Made by a program: the position numbers and the translations under genes
From: Holdemanella sp. MSK.7.32
GTDB lineage: Bacteria; Bacillota_I; Bacilli_A; Erysipelotrichales; Erysipelotrichaceae
Reading direction: 5' to 3'
Length of the DNA stretch: 64,000 bases
NCBI RefSeq assembly: GCF_024460475.1
Contig: NZ_JANFYN010000008.1
Location: 3,085-67,084, forward strand
The notes under the pieces: generated by a model
What the model was told of the DNA's origin: nothing
Databases searched by the model: none
What the model saw: the letters and a program-made list of their open reading frames with translations, nothing else
Shown: positions 60,899-64,000 of the stretch, one piece after another
Layout of the letters: each line of letters opens with the position of its first letter
Position numbering within the stretch: the first letter of the stretch is position 1

Positions 60899-61429
60899 CT
60901 AATCCACAAGTAAGCCAAGTCCCATTGCAAAATTCTTAAGTGCCTGGACATATAATCGTTGCATATATCGTTCTGTCAGTTTTCCATCTGATGTCAGGCT
61001 TTTATACGAAAAGCCTAATATACCATGTCCAATCAGAACTCTAGCTTCGTTTGGTAACATTTTGTTTATCACACGAAATGCCTGTTGTAGTGCAATAATC
61101 ACTTCTTCGTTTTTAGAAATTCGATGAATCATTTTGTGCTGATAATCCTCTCTTGAATCCGAACTTACGGAAACAATCGAACTAGATACTTGAATGGAAT
61201 CAGTTAAAAAATCATCCTGATTTCTCAAATCTAGTTGCAAACCTGAGAATTTCCAGAGTGGTGAAATATTGTTTTTGTTCATGAAAAACTCACGATTGTC
61301 AAATGTTATCCCTTCACTAGTCGTAACTTTGATGATATATTCTCCACCTCGGAATTTCCCTCTCAGATCGAATTCAATAAAATCTTTGATTTCAGTCCAT
61401 ACACCCCTTCCTTTGCACACATTCCTCAT
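60899..61429 (-). CDS. Unknown protein of the replication-partition block
   Basis: A 176-residue frame; the GTG at 61420 is better spaced from GGAG (9 bases) than the ATG at 61429, which touches the site. The middle (SPLWKFSGLQLDLRNQDDF) and C-terminus (LLPNEARVLIGHGILGFSYKSL) look like a folded domain. Function unknown; it follows the initiator gene by 22 bases. Confidence 0.6.
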   Translation of the reverse strand: MRNVCKGRGVWTEIKDFIEFDLRGKFRGGEYIIKVTTSEGITFDNREFFMNKNNISPLWKFSGLQLDLRNQDDFLTDSIQVSSSIVSVSSDSREDYQHKMIHRISKNEEVIIALQQAFRVINKMLPNEARVLIGHGILGFSYKSLTSDGKLTERYMQRLYVQALKNFAMGLGLLVD

Positions 61430-61451
61430 CTCCTTCTACTTTCTAAATTTG

Positions 61452-62774
61452 CTATACTTTGGCTTTTAATTTTTCTACTAATTGCTGATCCTGCATGAGC
61501 ATTGTTAGCTCGGCCAACTCCCCATTGTTCAGGTCGGCTAATGAGCGACTGTCATCTGGCTTTTTGTACATTTCCCAAAATGCGGATCGTGATAATGCAG
61601 CTTCGCTGTTAGACGAGCCAGTTCCAAATAAATTTATAAAATCATCCTGTGAAAAGCTTTGATTGAAAATATCATCTAACTCATCAGAATCATTGTGATT
61701 CATTTCATCTTTTTTTCCTTGTTGTTGTAGTATTTCTGAAACAGATGATGACACTACATCATTTGCAACATTTACTTTTTCTTCTTCCTGTTTTTCTTCG
61801 GCCATTTCTTCTTCCTCTGATTTGTTCTTGTTTAGTTTTGCTCCCTCATAATTTAGTTGAACATTCATCAATGTAACTAAAAGATACTGTTTCATATTTC
61901 TGATTTCTTTCTTTGGATTTTTTTTCAAACACTCCAGTAAATATTCGATGTGATTGAAATCCAATGTTTCAAAACATTCATGCACTTCGTCTGAACTATA
62001 TTTGAAATTCTTAGATGTGATTGATGCGTCCTCAGACAACAGCTTTTCAGCAATGACTCTGCTAATCAATCTTAATAGCTGTTCATCATCTGGATGTTCT
62101 TTAAGTAGAAACTCAAACCCAATCTGACTTTGAATTTTACCAATCACAGAACTTGCACTGCGGTTTTCTTTTTCTTTAGATAGATTTTCTTTTTTATATC
62201 TTTCTATCTTTCTTTCTATCTTAGTTTGTGGTGGATTTTCCGTATGCGGTTTTTCCGCCTGCGGTTTATTTAAAGGGTTTTGACCGTGTGTGGATTTTCC
62301 GCCTACGGTTGCGGTTTTTACCGTGTGCGGTTTTTCCGCCTGCGGTGTTTTTTCGCCATGTGCGGATTTTCCGCCTACGGTGTTTTCGACCGTAATTGGG
62401 TTTTCCGACTCCGGCATATCATCTACTTTTAGAAAGAATGGATTATCTTCCGGAGATTCAAAAATATACCATTTTGTTGTTCCAAAACTTCCATTTTCAT
62501 TTCTTCCCTGCATGATATGTAAGTAGCCATTATCTTTCAATTCCTTGACTGTAGATTTCACCAAATCACGCCCACCTTTTATTTGAGTGGCTAATCCATT
62601 CACTGAAATTTTCCAATTCTCATTACGTGATTTTAAAAGGAATATTTTTCCTAAAATTCCCCATGCTTTAGGTGACAGATTTAGATCATCATAATACCGA
62701 ATAGGAAGTGTCCCGTATCTATTCACCGCTGAAACCACTTCAATCTCAGCTCCATCAAATTTAAAATAATCCAT
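61452..62774 (-). CDS. Replication initiator (DnaD/RepA_N-like, DUF6017-type C-terminus)
   Basis: The first 110 residues form a winged-helix domain (RYYDDLNLSPKAWGILGKIFLLK, VNGLATQIKGGRDLVKSTVKELKDNGYLHI), as in initiators of Firmicutes plasmids. Residues 125-190 are low complexity, with alternating EKPHT and GGKSxHG motifs encoded by DNA repeats. The C-terminal half (EHPDDEQLLRLISRVIAE..., then acidic) resembles DUF6017. It should bind repeats and start plasmid replication. GGAG lies 8 bases before the ATG. The leader has an attenuator-like hairpin and an opposing RNA candidate. Confidence 0.8.
   Translation of the reverse strand: MDYFKFDGAEIEVVSAVNRYGTLPIRYYDDLNLSPKAWGILGKIFLLKSRNENWKISVNGLATQIKGGRDLVKSTVKELKDNGYLHIMQGRNENGSFGTTKWYIFESPEDNPFFLKVDDMPESENPITVENTVGGKSAHGEKTPQAEKPHTVKTATVGGKSTHGQNPLNKPQAEKPHTENPPQTKIERKIERYKKENLSKEKENRSASSVIGKIQSQIGFEFLLKEHPDDEQLLRLISRVIAEKLLSEDASITSKNFKYSSDEVHECFETLDFNHIEYLLECLKKNPKKEIRNMKQYLLVTLMNVQLNYEGAKLNKNKSEEEEMAEEKQEEEKVNVANDVVSSSVSEILQQQGKKDEMNHNDSDELDDIFNQSFSQDDFINLFGTGSSNSEAALSRSAFWEMYKKPDDSRSLADLNNGELAELTMLMQDQQLVEKLKAKV
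62236..62415. repeat. Iteron-like repeats inside the initiator gene (origin candidate)
   Basis: TTTTCCGCCTRCGGT or a close variant starts at about 62236, 62251, 62295, 62332, 62367 and 62401; most copies are preceded by GTGTGCGG. Spacings of 37, 35 and 34 bases put neighbouring copies in different reading frames, so the DNA and not the peptide is conserved. RepA_N plasmids carry their origin in this position. Confidence 0.75.
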
Positions 62775-62830
62775 ATGCCATTCTCCTTTTCCTCCAATTA
62801 CCTTTTCATCGCCATTTTTCCAAAAAATAA

Positions 62831-62870
62831 AACCGACAAGATCTAGAAACTCGTTCTATTTCCTGTCGGT
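62831..62870 (-). terminator. Attenuator-like hairpin before the initiator gene
   Basis: ACCGACA/TGTCGGT stem followed by TTTATTTTTT on the minus strand, about 55 bases before the start codon. Confidence 0.7.
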
Positions 62871-62913
62871 TATGTATAGTATTTTATTTTTTAAAATTGA
62901 AATTTTTTTGAAA

Positions 62914-63000
62914 TTAGTTCGATCGTACAAATATATATGGTGCCAGTTTGAAACTCAAAGTTCTGAATTTACTTTATATAAAGGAATTCAGAACTTTTTT
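62914..63000 (+). ncRNA. Counter-transcribed small RNA candidate
   Basis: On the plus strand TTGAAA and TATATA are 18 bases apart near 62908-62937, followed by about 55 bases that end in the terminator GTTCTGAATT/AATTCAGAAC and six T (62960-62998). It would be antisense to the initiator leader, as in plasmid copy-number control. Confidence 0.55.
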
Positions 63001-63092
63001 ATTTATAAGAAACTATTTTTTGGCAAACAATTTGGCAAACTTTTTTATAATCATGGAGAATCAAAACTATATAGTTTATTAAATATTCCCCT

Positions 63093-63809
63093 TTATTCTC
63101 TAAACACATCAATCATATCCACAAACCATTGTAAATTCTCTGAATTAAAACCATGTCCATCATGAACTGCGATATAGAGTCTTCCATCCTCATTCAAGTT
63201 TATTGAAAATTTACGATTTGATAAAGCCATAATTCTTTCTAATCGATTTGAATTTAATATTTCAAGAACTAATTTCTCATCTCCACAACGCAAATTAAAC
63301 TTCTTATCAAATGTCTCATTTCCAATTTTACTACTTTGTTTATCCATTAAACTACGAGGATATATAGTTAGCCATGTATTAAAACTTTGGTCAAGATCAC
63401 ACAACATCCATTCTCCCGTATAAACTGTATTTCCATTCTTTTCCCATAACCCAGTCTCATCACGCAAGACCTCGGTCACATCTGTAAGTTTTAAGGTACA
63501 AAACTCTACGTCTAGGCCTTTATATCTAGCTTGTACATATCCACTACCTCTACAATAATCATGTTTAGGCAAAGGAATATTTGTATCACTAACATTAAGC
63601 ATATGAGTATTTGGATTAAATTGCACATCCTCAAAGAATTCTTTTATAATCACATCCATACTAGATGTAGTACTTTCCTCTTTATCCTTGATCATCTGTC
63701 CTAAGCCAAGAATCACACATCCAACAATGACCAAAACAAGATTACCACCAAACACAATACCCACTATCGCAATCAACAATCCTAGTATTGACAACAATCT
63801 TTTACCCAT
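63093..63809 (-). CDS. DUF3137-like membrane protein
   Basis: I place the start at the ATG at 63809 (GGAG 8 bases upstream); a longer frame starts in a terminator hairpin. Two membrane segments come first (LLSILGLLIAIVGIVFGG, LVLVIVGCVILGLG), then a domain with TGLWEKNGNTVYTGEWMLCDL and QSFNTWLTIYPRSLM, typical of DUF3137. Function unknown. The gene-free 310 bases after it hold the replication control elements. Confidence 0.75.
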   Translation of the reverse strand: MGKRLLSILGLLIAIVGIVFGGNLVLVIVGCVILGLGQMIKDKEESTTSSMDVIIKEFFEDVQFNPNTHMLNVSDTNIPLPKHDYCRGSGYVQARYKGLDVEFCTLKLTDVTEVLRDETGLWEKNGNTVYTGEWMLCDLDQSFNTWLTIYPRSLMDKQSSKIGNETFDKKFNLRCGDEKLVLEILNSNRLERIMALSNRKFSINLNEDGRLYIAVHDGHGFNSENLQWFVDMIDVFRE

Positions 63810-63885
63810 ACCATTCACTCCCATATTAACAAGCCCACAAATACATCTCAAACAATTCACTAAATTTCCCAGAATATAGACAAAG

Positions 63886-63912
63886 AAGGCCAATGATCAC
63901 TGGCCTTCATTC
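63886..63912 (-). terminator. Terminator-like hairpin
   Basis: GAAGGCCA/TGGCCTTC with an 8-base loop and TTTG, after the stop of the partial gene at the window edge. Confidence 0.65.
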
Positions 63913-63913
63913 A

Positions 63914-64000
63914 TTAATTTCTCTTTTTCTTAAATACAGTTAATACCAACACAAATCCACTCATCAATAGTAAACTCAACCATTGATTCATATTGTCTGA
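63914..64000 (-). CDS. C-terminal end of a probable sortase-anchored surface protein (partial)
   Basis: The last 28 residues read SDNMNQWLSLLLMSGFVLVLTVFKKKRN, a membrane segment with a basic tail typical of LPxTG proteins; the LPxTG motif itself would lie just outside the window. The stop is TAA at 63914. Confidence 0.6.
   Translation of the reverse strand, partial: SDNMNQWLSLLLMSGFVLVLTVFKKKRN

Noticed and set aside
1..64000. Integrative element with integrase
   Set aside because: No tyrosine or serine recombinase or att-like repeats are visible; Rep and Par genes favour a plasmid, though genes outside the window could change this.

Overview
The window looks like most of a large conjugative plasmid, or a plasmid-like integrative element, from a low-GC Gram-positive gut bacterium. 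Erysipelotrichia or a related Firmicutes lineage is my guess; the sequence shows no lineage-specific marker. The support is AT-rich DNA, strong AGGAGG ribosome binding sites, TGA used as a stop, LPxTG-anchored surface proteins with sortases, lipoprotein lipoboxes, and single-membrane type IV secretion genes. No rRNA, tRNA, integrase or housekeeping gene is visible. Nearly every gene lies on the minus strand, so gene order in transcription runs from high to low coordinates.

Region by region in the direction of transcription: 64.0-58.3 kb is the replication and partition block (an end fragment of a sortase-anchored protein, a DUF3137-like membrane protein, a DnaD/RepA_N-like initiator with origin-like repeats inside its gene, and ParA and ParB). 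58.3-47.9 kb is a mosaic of small cargo: zinc-ribbon, XRE and unknown proteins, a small plus-strand island, a CHAP hydrolase, sortase B, an RHH repressor, transposon relics, a bacteriocin-like pair and a VapBC-like pair. 47.8-31.4 kb is a long array of leading-region-type genes: a TOPRIM primase-like protein, DUF4314 and paralogous proteins, ArdC-like antirestriction metalloprotease, and a 1.76-kilo-residue methylase/SNF2 helicase. 31.1-27.0 kb holds small genes and structured non-coding DNA. 26.7-20.0 kb encodes a sortase-assembled pilus (tip adhesin, backbone pilin, class C sortase, minor pilin). 19.8-15.3 kb has a HipA-like kinase, secreted and unknown proteins. 15.3-1 kb is the conjugation machine: HU, a lipoprotein, VirB2-like, VirB6-like, PrgI, VirB4, a three-domain wall hydrolase, regulators, VirD4 and a MobL/MobP relaxase cut by the window edge.

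The genes make one coherent story: maintenance (Rep/Par/toxin-antitoxin), transfer (relaxase, coupling protein, T4SS, wall hydrolases), survival in the recipient (ArdC, methylase-helicase, primase), and cell-cell contact (pilus, sortases, lipoproteins).

The most unusual property is a layer of repeated short regulatory DNA. About 30 copies of a palindrome TTAAGGCA-N3-TGCCTTAA sit between the stop codon of one gene and the ribosome binding site of the next, sometimes containing the stop codon. A second family, TGGCAGYRCTGCCA, does the same. Five promoters share a long upstream block at a fixed distance from the -10 box. Two near-identical promoter-hairpin cassettes, several promoter-terminator-gene leaders, and related structured non-coding modules at 27-30 kb complete a control system that I do not recognise.
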